Below are positions 25,290 to 33,752 of a stretch of 64,000 nucleotides of DNA, piece by piece (the stretch's first letter is position 1; each line of letters begins with the position of its first letter). The position numbers and the translations under genes were made by a program. This DNA comes from an uncultured Bacilli bacterium (GTDB taxonomy: Bacteria > Bacillota_I > Bacilli_A > RF39 > UBA660), in contig CAJTZC010000002.1 of the NCBI GenBank assembly GCA_910583745.1, positions 39,983-103,982 of the forward strand, written 5' to 3'. Under the pieces are notes generated by a model. The model saw only the letters and a list, made by a program, of their open reading frames with translations, did no database searches and was not told where the DNA came from.

Positions 25290-26150
25290 ATGAAAGAAAA
25301 AATTATCGTCAATCAAGAAGAAATGAAGTTGCTGGATTTGCTCGTGCAAAATCTGCCAGATTTGAGTGTGAAAAAGATTAAAAGTTTTGTGAAATATAAA
25401 ATGGTTTCTATCAATGGAAGGGTCGAGATGAATTCTTCTACTGTCGTCCGCATCGGAAGTTCTGTCAAGGTATCCTTTTCTAAAAAAGTTATTCCTCATA
25501 TCGATTTGGATATTATCTATGAAGATAGAGACCTCGTCGTCATCGACAAACCTGCAGGACTGTTATCGATTTCCAATTCGAAAGAAAAGGAGATTACAGC
25601 CTTTCGTCTCGTGAGCGATTATATAAAAAAGGATAATAAATCCGCGAAATTGTTCGTCGTCCATCGGTTGGACCAAGGCACTTCTGGAGTGTTGCTGTTT
25701 GCAAAAAACCTTAAGTTGAAGGAAAAGCTCCAAAAGGATTGGAACGATTTGGTTCGAAAAAGAGAGTACATCGCCGTCGTCGAAGGGAAAATGGAAAGCA
25801 CAGGTACCATCGAATCGTATCTCACTATGAACCATTTTCAAATCGTCTATTCTACTAAAAATAAGGAGGTTGGAAATTTTGCTAGGACGCATTATCGACT
25901 TTTAAAATATAAGAATCGGTATTCTCTTTTGGAAGTAAATATCGATACTGGCCGTAGAAATCAAATTCGTGTTCACATGAGCGAGGCAGGACATCCGATT
26001 ACAGGAGATAAAAAATATGGTGCGCGTGTCAATCCGATTAATAGACTCGCATTGCATGCTTCAAAATTGCATTTGGTCGACCCTAGAAATGGGAAAGTGT
26101 TAAAATTGGAATCTCCTGTTCCTAAGGAAATAGAAAACCTCGTTAAGTGA
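25290..26150 (+). CDS. RluA-family pseudouridine synthase
   Basis: The enzyme isomerises uridine in rRNA or tRNA. The 286-residue protein has an N-terminal S4-like RNA-binding domain (VKKIKSFVKYKMVSINGRV) and then the RluA core: VIDKPAGLLS and the active-site HRLDQGTSGVLLFAK with the catalytic Asp. TGRRNQIRVHMSEAGHPITG and RLALHASKL complete the family pattern. Length fits RluD/RluC-type proteins of Firmicutes (YlyB, YjbO, YhcT), but which site it modifies cannot be told. A TATAAT box lies about 60 bases upstream. Confidence 0.93.
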   Translation: MKEKIIVNQEEMKLLDLLVQNLPDLSVKKIKSFVKYKMVSINGRVEMNSSTVVRIGSSVKVSFSKKVIPHIDLDIIYEDRDLVVIDKPAGLLSISNSKEKEITAFRLVSDYIKKDNKSAKLFVVHRLDQGTSGVLLFAKNLKLKEKLQKDWNDLVRKREYIAVVEGKMESTGTIESYLTMNHFQIVYSTKNKEVGNFARTHYRLLKYKNRYSLLEVNIDTGRRNQIRVHMSEAGHPITGDKKYGARVNPINRLALHASKLHLVDPRNGKVLKLESPVPKEIENLVK

Positions 26151-26193
26151 AATCGTTGTGAAGTTAGAATGAAAAGTTTTGTATTTGTGAATA

Positions 26194-26228
26194 AATAGAA
26201 ATTGCGGTCTTGCAATTTCTATTTTTTG
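26194..26228. terminator. Strong terminator after the pseudouridine synthase gene
   Basis: A 12-base-pair perfect stem, AATAGAAATTGC with GCAATTTCTATT, and a 6-base loop, followed by Ts. Confidence 0.9.
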
Positions 26229-26260
26229 ATGTATAATCTCTTTTTATAAGGTGATGTTTT

Positions 26261-26881
26261 TTGGAGAAGTTTACTTATTTTTTTTGGACTTTTGTGATAG
26301 GCTCGGTCATGGGAGTAATTATCGAAACGATATGGTGTATTTTAAAAAATAGGAGATTTGAATCTCGGAAGGGATTAATCTATGGGCCTTTTAATCCTCT
26401 GTACGGAGTGGCCGCTGTGGCTCTCAGTTTGGCTATCTACATCACGAAGGATAGAACGATAGGAAATGTTTTTGTCACTGGTGTAGTCGTCGCTTCTATT
26501 TTGGAATATCTCGCTTCGTATTATCAAGAAAAAGTTGTGGGAACCGTATCTTGGGACTATAAAAATTTTTGTTTCAATATTAGAGGTCGGGTGAATCTCC
26601 TCTATTCTTTGATGTGGGGTGTTCTTACTCTCGCTTGGGGTAAGTGGTTTTTGCCTGCTATCAATTATTACATACCTGTACTTTATGCCTATCCGCTTTT
26701 TACAAAGATTTGTTCTGTTTTGATGGCTTGGGATTGTGTCGTCAGTTTGGGTGCAAGTATTCGTCGAAATAAAAGAAGGCAGAATATTCCTGCGAAGAAT
26801 AAAGTGGAACAACACTTCGACTATTTTTATAACGACGAAGTGATGGATGTCATCTATCCAAATTCAAAATTTGTAGACTGA
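26261..26881 (+). CDS. Putative ABC-transporter type IV membrane protein (CmpB family)
   Basis: A 206-residue protein with about five helices. FVIGSVMGVIIETIWC, FESRKGLIYGPFNPLYG and NIRGRVNLLYSLMWGVL are the conserved elements of the family named putative ABC-transporter type IV. Despite the name, no transport function is established and no ATPase gene is next to it. Translation starts at TTG with AAGGTGATG just upstream; no in-frame ATG competes. It is a single-gene unit with terminators on both sides. Confidence 0.82.
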   Translation: MEKFTYFFWTFVIGSVMGVIIETIWCILKNRRFESRKGLIYGPFNPLYGVAAVALSLAIYITKDRTIGNVFVTGVVVASILEYLASYYQEKVVGTVSWDYKNFCFNIRGRVNLLYSLMWGVLTLAWGKWFLPAINYYIPVLYAYPLFTKICSVLMAWDCVVSLGASIRRNKRRQNIPAKNKVEQHFDYFYNDEVMDVIYPNSKFVD

Positions 26882-26896
26882 AAAGTCTATTTTTTT
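26875..26896. terminator. Terminator upstream of the glycan locus
   Basis: TAGACT and AGTCTA hairpin with a GAAA loop and a T7 run, overlapping the preceding stop codon. Confidence 0.85.
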
Positions 26897-26921
26897 AGTA
26901 GAAATATTTGTTTCTTGTTGG

Positions 26922-26927
26922 TATAAT
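26922..26927 (+). promoter_or_regulatory. -10 box directly upstream of the glycan locus start codon
   Basis: TATAAT ends 6 bases before the ATG at 26934, where transcription is expected to begin. No ribosome site is present. Confidence 0.55.
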
Positions 26928-26933
26928 TTTGTT

Positions 26934-28361
26934 ATGGAAAAAATAAAACTCGATAAAAATAAAATGTTTAAACTCGTTGTTATGGTGTATTTTATGATTT
27001 CACCAATTTTTGACATCGTCTACTTTTATAATCACTATACGACTTTGTTTAGAGTATGTTGCCTGTTATTGTTCGTAGTCATAACGGTCATTTTATATAA
27101 AGAATCTCGGAAGGAGTTTCTATTTTTACTCGCGTATTATTTCGCATTGGGTGGTTATCTTTTCGTCAGCTATTTTCACTCAAAAGGCTTCTTTTCAGTG
27201 GGTCCTAATATCAATTTTAGTCTTTTACAAGAGGCGATGACCTTGCTCAAATTGGCTATGCCTTTTACTATACTTTTTGTTTTGAAATATCAAAGATTAG
27301 ATAAAAAGGATTTTTTCAAAATTATCAATTGTTGGATTATCTTGGTTGCAGGAAGTATAGTTTTATTAAATGTCTCGGGTCTTTCCTTATCTTCTTATAC
27401 AGGCGAGTTTACTCATTATAGTATATTTTCCTGGCGGAGAGGGTTAGATATGCGTTTGACCGCGACTAAAGGGTTGTTTGCATATACAAATCAAGAAGTG
27501 GCAATTCTATTGATGCTGTTAGCTCTTTCTATTTATGAGTATTTATATATGAATAAGAAAAGTATTTTATTGGTCTTTGTCGTCTCTCTTTCTCTGATTA
27601 TGCTCGGGAGTCGAATTTCTACATATGGCGGTTTAGCAGTCCTGTTCTTCGTTCCACTTTTGTATTTAGGTTTTTGTGTCGTTTTTAAAAAGAAGATAGA
27701 GAAAAAAGTAGTGTTTTTACTTCCTATCTTGTTGTTTTGGATTATCATTTTACCTGTTTCGCCAAACACTTTCAGAGTGCAAGAAATAGAAAACGCAACC
27801 AAGACGAAAGAAAGCCGCAGTTCTGATGAGTCTTCTAATAAAGATGTGCTGCAAGAGAAGTTAGAATATATAGATAGTCATATCAATAAAAACTTAATTG
27901 GAGAACAATTTTATAAAGACTTTTATCCTTATGAATACGATACGGATTTTTGGTTAGAGATTATCGAATTACAAGGGAATACTAAACTCGATTACAGGAT
28001 TGTCGAGACCAGGATTATCCGAAGAGTTTGGGAACTCGATAATCGAAAAAGCAATCTCTTTTGGGGACTTTCTAATTCCAGAATTCAGAGTATGATGAAC
28101 ATCGAAAGAGATTTTGTCTTGCATTATTATGCTTTTGGAATTGTCGGCATGATTGTGGTCTTGGGATTTTATATATATGAAATAGTAAATGTCGGAATCA
28201 AGACTTTAAAAAATTTACATTTTGTCAATTTGATTATCGCTTTGTGTTTTTGCCTTTTTATCATTTCAGCTTTTCTGTCGGGGAATATACTCAATTTTAT
28301 GACGACGATTGTTCCTTGTGCATACATAGTGAGCTCCATCGGAAGATATAAAGATTGCTAG
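26934..28361 (+). CDS. O-antigen ligase/polymerase-like membrane protein
   Basis: A 475-residue protein with about twelve helices and one large outer loop (about residues 275-390) rich in charged residues, the layout of O-antigen ligase and Wzy-type polymerase proteins. WRRGLDMRLTATKGLFAYTN, GSRISTYGG and the acidic loop match the general family. It opens the surface-glycan locus, just before the ABC exporter genes. With an ABC-type rather than Wzx export system, it more likely joins finished chains to an acceptor than polymerises units, but this is an inference. The gene appears to have a leaderless mRNA. Composition is close to the host pattern. Confidence 0.72.
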   Translation: MEKIKLDKNKMFKLVVMVYFMISPIFDIVYFYNHYTTLFRVCCLLLFVVITVILYKESRKEFLFLLAYYFALGGYLFVSYFHSKGFFSVGPNINFSLLQEAMTLLKLAMPFTILFVLKYQRLDKKDFFKIINCWIILVAGSIVLLNVSGLSLSSYTGEFTHYSIFSWRRGLDMRLTATKGLFAYTNQEVAILLMLLALSIYEYLYMNKKSILLVFVVSLSLIMLGSRISTYGGLAVLFFVPLLYLGFCVVFKKKIEKKVVFLLPILLFWIIILPVSPNTFRVQEIENATKTKESRSSDESSNKDVLQEKLEYIDSHINKNLIGEQFYKDFYPYEYDTDFWLEIIELQGNTKLDYRIVETRIIRRVWELDNRKSNLFWGLSNSRIQSMMNIERDFVLHYYAFGIVGMIVVLGFYIYEIVNVGIKTLKNLHFVNLIIALCFCLFIISAFLSGNILNFMTTIVPCAYIVSSIGRYKDC

Positions 28362-28406
28362 TTTTTAATGGATAGTGTATAATTATCGTAAGAAAGGGTA
28401 CTTATT

Positions 28407-29204
28407 ATGAAGATTATTAATAATTTGATGTATAGTTTTAAAAAGTATAAATTTTTACTTTCTCAGTTGGTATCGCGAGACTTTAAAGTTAAGTATAAAA
28501 GAAGTGTACTAGGAATAGTGTGGAGCCTTTTGTATCCTATTTTAACTATGTCTGTGATGGCTTTGGTCTTTACAAATATGTTTAAAATGAGAACTCCTGG
28601 GGTCAACTATTTGGTCTATTTGATGTCTGGACTTGTCATGTTCAATTACTTTAGTGAGGCATCGAACTTGGCAATGAGTAGTGTAGTGGGCAACTTCAGT
28701 CTCATCAATAAAGTTTATATTCCTAAATATATCTTCCCGCTTTCCAAGTGTCTCTTCGTGGGTATTAATTTTTTACTTACCTTGATACCACTTTATGCTT
28801 TGATATTTATCACAGGGACTGGAGTAAATATTTATCACTTGTTGTTACCTTATGCTTTCTTGTGTCTTTTCTTATTTACTGTGGGAATGGGATTTATTTT
28901 GTCGACGATTTCGGTATTTTTAAGAGATATGTTCTATATATACGGTGTGGTAATCACACTGTGGACGTATTTAACTCCCATCATGTACGACTTTGCGACG
29001 ATGATGATACCTGAGAATTTGTTGGTTATTTTCAAATTGAATCCGCTTTATTGGTTTATAAAGTTTGCAAGAGATATCATTCTCTACGGTGCTGTTCCTG
29101 AACTTAACGTGTGGATATATTGTGGTGTGTGTGCAATCGTATCTTTGTTTATCGGAATGTTTGTTTTTAAGAAGAATCAAGATAAATTTATCTATTATGT
29201 ATAG
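28407..29204 (+). CDS. Polysaccharide ABC exporter, permease (TagG/Wzm type)
   Basis: The 265-residue protein has six helices and the ABC-2 pattern: QLVSRDFKVKYKRSVLGIVW at the start, NKVYIPKYIFPLSK in the middle and LNPLYWFIKFARDIILYG near the end. This is the permease of exporters for teichoic acid (TagG), O-antigen (Wzm) or capsule. GAAAGGGT precedes the ATG, and TTGCTA with TATAAT at a 17-base spacing lies upstream (28355-28383). The partner ATPase follows after 9 bases. The substrate must be the glycan made by the downstream genes. Confidence 0.92.
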   Translation: MKIINNLMYSFKKYKFLLSQLVSRDFKVKYKRSVLGIVWSLLYPILTMSVMALVFTNMFKMRTPGVNYLVYLMSGLVMFNYFSEASNLAMSSVVGNFSLINKVYIPKYIFPLSKCLFVGINFLLTLIPLYALIFITGTGVNIYHLLLPYAFLCLFLFTVGMGFILSTISVFLRDMFYIYGVVITLWTYLTPIMYDFATMMIPENLLVIFKLNPLYWFIKFARDIILYGAVPELNVWIYCGVCAIVSLFIGMFVFKKNQDKFIYYV

Positions 29205-29213
29205 GAGGGAATC

Positions 29214-29966
29214 ATGGAAAAGAAAGAAATAATGATCGAAGTCAATGATGTATCTATGAGGTTTAATCTAGGGATAGATAAAGGATTTTCACTTAAACAA
29301 GGATTTGTGGATTTATTTAAAAAAGAGAAGAAGAAAAAAAATAAAAATGAGTTTTGGGCTTTAAAAGATGTCGACTTTAAAGTTCAAAAGGGAGAAGTCA
29401 TCGGTTTTATCGGTTCCAATGGTGCGGGTAAATCGACACTTCTTAAAGTCGTCGCCGGCGTGATGAAACCGACCAAAGGAAATGTCGATGCCTATGGAAA
29501 TATTTGTCCTATGATAGAATTGGGTGCCGGATTTGACCCTCAATTAACTGCGAGAGAAAATATTTATTTAAATGGAGCCGTGATGGGGTATTCTAAAGAG
29601 TTAATTGATTCTAAATTTGAAGAGATTGTAGAATTTTCTGAGCTTCAAGAATTTTTAGATGTTCCTGTTCAAAATTTTTCATCAGGTATGGTTGCAAGAT
29701 TAGCCTTCAGCGTTGCGACAATCGTCGAGCCAGAGATTCTCATTGTCGATGAAATTTTGTCCGTCGGCGATATTGCATTTCAGTCGAAGAGCGAGGCTAA
29801 GATGTTATCGATGATTAATGGAGGAACAACTGTTTTGTACGTATCACACTCTTTAGAATCTATTAAGAAACTCTGTACTAAAGTTGTTTGGATTGAACAT
29901 GGTGTAGTACAGAAAATTGGTGGAGTTGATATATGTGATGAATATGTGAAATATATGCAGAGGTGA
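29214..29966 (+). CDS. Polysaccharide ABC exporter, ATP-binding protein (TagH/Wzt type)
   Basis: A 250-residue ATPase with Walker A GSNGAGKST, signature FSSGMVARLAFSVA, Walker B ILIVDEILSVGD and the switch His in VSHSLESIKK. The region before Walker A, with SLKQGFVDLFKK and the phrase EFWALKDVDF, is characteristic of TagH/Wzt proteins. There is no C-terminal extension of the Wzt glycan-binding or TagH type, so it does not select a chain end through that route. AGGAGGGAA is its ribosome site. It is followed after 3 bases by the first variable glycosyltransferase gene, where the base composition changes. Confidence 0.93.
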   Translation: MEKKEIMIEVNDVSMRFNLGIDKGFSLKQGFVDLFKKEKKKKNKNEFWALKDVDFKVQKGEVIGFIGSNGAGKSTLLKVVAGVMKPTKGNVDAYGNICPMIELGAGFDPQLTARENIYLNGAVMGYSKELIDSKFEEIVEFSELQEFLDVPVQNFSSGMVARLAFSVATIVEPEILIVDEILSVGDIAFQSKSEAKMLSMINGGTTVLYVSHSLESIKKLCTKVVWIEHGVVQKIGGVDICDEYVKYMQR

Positions 29967-29969
29967 CTT

Positions 29970-31061
29970 ATGAAGCGGATAGTATTTTTTAGTAGAAATC
30001 TTAAAATAGGTGGAATGGAAAAAGCAATGGTTTATCTGTTAAATGAACTTGTAAATAAATATGATATAACACTTGTTCTCGAACGTAAGGAAGGTCCGTT
30101 GTTAAATCAGTTAGATAATAGAATAAAAATAGAAGAATATAAATTATCTAGTTCTAAAAATATCCTTATAAGAAAAATTTCAAATGGTATAAAAAGATTT
30201 TTGTATATTTTAAAAAATAAAAACAAATATGATTTCAGCTGTTCCTATGCCACCTATTCTATAATCTGTGCTAAATTAGCTCAAATATCATCCCAAAATT
30301 CTACTTTATATGTTCATAATGATTATTGTGCTTTTTTTAAAAATGATATCGAAAAAATAAAAGATTTTTTTAATAGCTTGCATTATAATAATTTTAAGAC
30401 ATTAATTTTTGTTTCTAACGAAGCGAAAAACGGCTTAGAGCAATGTTTGAAACCTACAAATAATTTTATAACTATAAATAATTTGGCAAAGCCCGATGAA
30501 ATAATTGCTCTTTCAAATGAAAAACTAAAAGAGAAAGTATTTGATGACGAGAATATAAATCTGATTTTTGTGGGTCGTCTCGATAATGATGCAAAAAATT
30601 TTGATTTAATGCTAGAAAGCTTTCACTTGGCTTTTAAAAAGAAAAACAATTTAAAACTATTTTTAGTCGGCAACGGGGATTATAGACAACAAATTGAAGA
30701 ATATATTAAAGAAAATAAATTGGCTAATAACGTTATTATGTTAGGAGAAAAGATTAATCCTTACCCTTATGTTAAGGGTGCTGATTCAATAATAATGACT
30801 TCTCGTTATGAGGGTTTCCCTTTAGTCTATACTGAGGCTCTCATTTTAAACCAAAAGGTGATTACTGTTTTTCCTACGAGTGATGCATTTGTGGACGTAA
30901 GAGATTATTTTTCTTGTGTGCAACCTAACAGTAGCAAAATAAGTGAAGCTATTTTAAATATCGATAAATCTAGACCTGATTATAAACTGGATTTCAAAGA
31001 AAATAACAAAAAAATATTAGAGGATTTTGAAAGTTTAATTGAAGGAGGTGAAAGTAGATGA
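29970..31061 (+). CDS. Glycosyltransferase family 4 (GT-B)
   Basis: The 363-residue protein has the GT4 layout: an N-terminal FFSRNLKIGGMEKAMVYLL (the glycine-rich acceptor-side loop) and a C-terminal donor domain with LIFVGRLDNDAKNFDLML, LFLVGNGDYR and MTSRYEGFPLVYTEAL, which holds the E-x7-E pair. It is a retaining cytoplasmic sugar transferase for glycan assembly. The gene is markedly AT-rich and poor in the GTC codons that mark its neighbours upstream, a sign of transfer. It overlaps the next gene by four bases (ATGA). Confidence 0.92.
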   Translation: MKRIVFFSRNLKIGGMEKAMVYLLNELVNKYDITLVLERKEGPLLNQLDNRIKIEEYKLSSSKNILIRKISNGIKRFLYILKNKNKYDFSCSYATYSIICAKLAQISSQNSTLYVHNDYCAFFKNDIEKIKDFFNSLHYNNFKTLIFVSNEAKNGLEQCLKPTNNFITINNLAKPDEIIALSNEKLKEKVFDDENINLIFVGRLDNDAKNFDLMLESFHLAFKKKNNLKLFLVGNGDYRQQIEEYIKENKLANNVIMLGEKINPYPYVKGADSIIMTSRYEGFPLVYTEALILNQKVITVFPTSDAFVDVRDYFSCVQPNSSKISEAILNIDKSRPDYKLDFKENNKKILEDFESLIEGGESR

Positions 31062-32572
31062 GTTTAGAAAATACCAAGAAGTTAATTTCATCTTTCATAA
31101 GTGAATTATACTTAAATAAAAAAAGCTATATCGAGGTTTATCAATTGCTAGATAGCATTGAATATTCAGATTCATTATCTTCATTGTATGAACAATTTTA
31201 TGAGAGGTTTATTGATAAGTCAAGTGTTACAAAAAAGATATTTGTTGAACGATTAACTAGTATATCAAATAGTTTTTCTTTGGAGATGACTGATGATATG
31301 CTCGACGAGGATAAGGTATATAGACAATTTATGAAAGAGTATAAAGAAAGAGATAAACATAATTTTGAAAAAATGATTTATCCCCTATTTCTGTTTACGA
31401 AAAATTTGTATTTTGAATTAATTAAAAATAATGCAAAGCGAGTATTTTTTTTCGCTAGAGAAGGACAATTTATGAAGAAATTATTTGACGAGATGGTCAA
31501 AGAATTTCCTGGTCCAAAAATTAAATCTGAATACTTGTATGTGTCGAGAGCTTCTACTTTCCTCGGTACGCTTTTACCTATAACAGAAGAGAGATTCGAT
31601 TCATTGTGTGTTCAGTATCCAAATATGAGCATTGAAACGTTTTTAAAAAATCTTAACTTTAACGATATAGAAATTAAAAACATTGCAGAGAAATTGTCTT
31701 ATGATATAAAGGTGTCGATAAATGATATTCGTACTTCTAAAGAGTTTAGAGTTTTATTGAAAATGAAGTCATTTGTTAAGCTTTATGATGAAAAAAGACT
31801 AAGTGCGAAGAAGAGATTTTTAGAATATTTAAATCAATTCGAAATAAACAAAGAAAGTGTACTACATATCGTCGATGTTGGGTGGAAAGGTAGTATACAA
31901 AATAACATCCAAAAAATTCTCGAAAATAAAGTGATACAGGGATATTATTTGGGATTAGTACATTATGGTGACATAGTAGATTATGAAAAAAAGTTGCCAG
32001 TGTTGTTTGAATACACAAATGAACACATATCCACGAATGGATATTTGTATAATGGCAATAGGCCATTCTTTGAGATATTTTTAGATGCAGATCATGGTAG
32101 TACGGTTAATTATGAAAAGAATGAGAATAAGATTTTTCCTGTTTTAAATAATCAGAAAAAGGAATTAGAAATGTTTGAGAAATATATAAGACCTGTTCAG
32201 GATAATATGTTTGAAAAGTATGTTAAACTTCTGGACATATTGAAGTATTCCTTTTATAATAATATCTTAATTGAAAAGAAAATAAATCGAAAATTCTTTT
32301 TGTTAAATTTCAGTCCAACCAAAAATGAAGCAGAGGAATTTAATAAGTATTATCACTTTGAAAATTTTGGCGTTATGAATTATTCTCAATTTAAAAAGAA
32401 TGAAAAATTAGGGTTCTTTATTAAGATAAAAAAATATGTTCGATTTCATGATTTCATCAGAAATGATGAAACATGGCAATATTTAAAGCTATATAATGCT
32501 AGAATGCATATGGGCAAGGTAGTATTATATCTATACAAAAAGTCAATTATGAAGAAACATGACATTATTTAG
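31058..32572 (+). CDS. FAR-G/GW-GS domain protein without HAD domain
   Basis: The 504-residue soluble protein is of unknown function. It shares two blocks with the C-terminal part of the 661-residue protein at 33753: VFFFAREGQFMKKLFDEM (with YLYVSRAST soon after) and VDVGWKGSIQNNIQKIL, against FFFARDGYIIKKVFDLIL with YTSRRAT and VDIGWRGSVQYSL. In that protein, and in others I recall from capsule and teichoic acid loci, the domain follows a HAD phosphatase; here it stands alone with a helical N-terminal part. GGAGGTGA is the ribosome site, and the ATG overlaps the previous stop. Glycan transfer or phosphoglycan editing is possible but unproven. Confidence 0.7.
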   Translation: MSLENTKKLISSFISELYLNKKSYIEVYQLLDSIEYSDSLSSLYEQFYERFIDKSSVTKKIFVERLTSISNSFSLEMTDDMLDEDKVYRQFMKEYKERDKHNFEKMIYPLFLFTKNLYFELIKNNAKRVFFFAREGQFMKKLFDEMVKEFPGPKIKSEYLYVSRASTFLGTLLPITEERFDSLCVQYPNMSIETFLKNLNFNDIEIKNIAEKLSYDIKVSINDIRTSKEFRVLLKMKSFVKLYDEKRLSAKKRFLEYLNQFEINKESVLHIVDVGWKGSIQNNIQKILENKVIQGYYLGLVHYGDIVDYEKKLPVLFEYTNEHISTNGYLYNGNRPFFEIFLDADHGSTVNYEKNENKIFPVLNNQKKELEMFEKYIRPVQDNMFEKYVKLLDILKYSFYNNILIEKKINRKFFLLNFSPTKNEAEEFNKYYHFENFGVMNYSQFKKNEKLGFFIKIKKYVRFHDFIRNDETWQYLKLYNARMHMGKVVLYLYKKSIMKKHDII

Positions 32573-32582
32573 GAGGTACATT

Positions 32583-33746
32583 ATGAAAGTGGTTTTTTTG
32601 TTGGGGTCTCCAGACATTAGTGGAGGTACTTATGTAATTTTTCAACATGCTTTAAAGTGTTTAGAAAAGGGTTGTGATGTCACAATTGTTACAGATGAAG
32701 AAGTGACGGATAAAAGATTGGATTGGCATAAAGAAGCAAAAAAACTATGCTTTAAAAAATATGCAGATGTAAAAGACGAGGTGTTCGATGTTGCTATAGC
32801 AACTTGGTGGAGAACCGTATATAATTTGCCTTTAGTCAACGCAAAAACTTATTTCTATTTTGTTCAGTCGATCGAATCGAATTTTTGCCGCGAAGACGAG
32901 GTGGTTCTGAGAAGATTAATCGATGCTACCTATACATTGCCTATTCCAATTATAACTGAGGCGACTTGGATAAAAGATTATTTAAAAGAGAATTATGGGA
33001 CAACTGCAACTTTAGTAAAAAATGGTATAAGAAAAGACGTCTATACTTTGGACGGTGAAAAGTATCCTAAGGATAAAGATAGATTCAGAGTATTGATTGA
33101 AGGTCCGGTAGATATTTTCTATAAAAATATTCCTAATACTGTAGAAATTGTTAAAAAAAGTAAGGCAGACGAAATTTGGCTTTTAACTTCAAGTGCTATT
33201 GATAGTTATAAAGGCGTGGATAAAGTTTTTTCTAAGCAACCAATAACCGAAGTTGCTAAAATTTATCGTTCCTGTGATGTTTTAGTAAAATTGAGCTTAG
33301 TAGAAGGTATGTTTGGACCTCCATTAGAAATGTTTCATTGTGGAGGTACTGCTGTGACATATAAAGTGAGTGGATGGGATGAATATTTAGAGGATGGCTA
33401 CAATTCTCTACTCGCCGAAATGAATGACGAGGATAAAATTTTAGAGCATATAAATAGATTATATGATGACCGCGACCTTTTAGAGAAACTAAAAAGAAAT
33501 GCTATAAAGACTGCTGAAAGTTGGCAAAATTGGAATGCTTCTTCAGAACAATTTTATGAAGAAGTTATGAAATTATCCGATGTGAAGATAAATAGCGATT
33601 GGTTATCTTCTACAATCAATTTCTATATGGAAACATTTAATTTGTATTGGACCCTCAACGAATCCACTAGAAGAAAAGTTGGAAATTATCTGAGAAGCAA
33701 GCATCCTAAAATATATAAATTTTATAGATTCTTGCTTAGAAAGTAG
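32583..33746 (+). CDS. Glycosyltransferase, GT-B fold (group 1-like)
   Basis: A 387-residue protein starting MKVVFLLGSPDISGGTYVI, a typical GT-B opening with the Gly-rich loop. The C-terminal half has VLIEGPVDIFYKNIPNTV, IYRSCDVLVKLSLVEGMFG and PPLEMFHCGGTAV with YNSLLAEMNDEDKI, the donor-binding elements of group 1 transferases. AGGAGG is 7 bases before the ATG at 32583; an upstream in-frame ATG at 32559 lies inside the previous gene without a site. It belongs to the AT-rich cassette. Related proteins include rhamnosyltransferase-type enzymes, but sugar specificity cannot be told. Confidence 0.88.
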   Translation: MKVVFLLGSPDISGGTYVIFQHALKCLEKGCDVTIVTDEEVTDKRLDWHKEAKKLCFKKYADVKDEVFDVAIATWWRTVYNLPLVNAKTYFYFVQSIESNFCREDEVVLRRLIDATYTLPIPIITEATWIKDYLKENYGTTATLVKNGIRKDVYTLDGEKYPKDKDRFRVLIEGPVDIFYKNIPNTVEIVKKSKADEIWLLTSSAIDSYKGVDKVFSKQPITEVAKIYRSCDVLVKLSLVEGMFGPPLEMFHCGGTAVTYKVSGWDEYLEDGYNSLLAEMNDEDKILEHINRLYDDRDLLEKLKRNAIKTAESWQNWNASSEQFYEEVMKLSDVKINSDWLSSTINFYMETFNLYWTLNESTRRKVGNYLRSKHPKIYKFYRFLLRK

Positions 33747-33752
33747 GTTGTT

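Noticed and set aside
31776..32066. Minus-strand frame inside the FAR-G/GW-GS gene
   Set aside because: Shadow of the plus-strand gene: no start signal and a Cys/His/Phe-rich composition unlike real proteins here.
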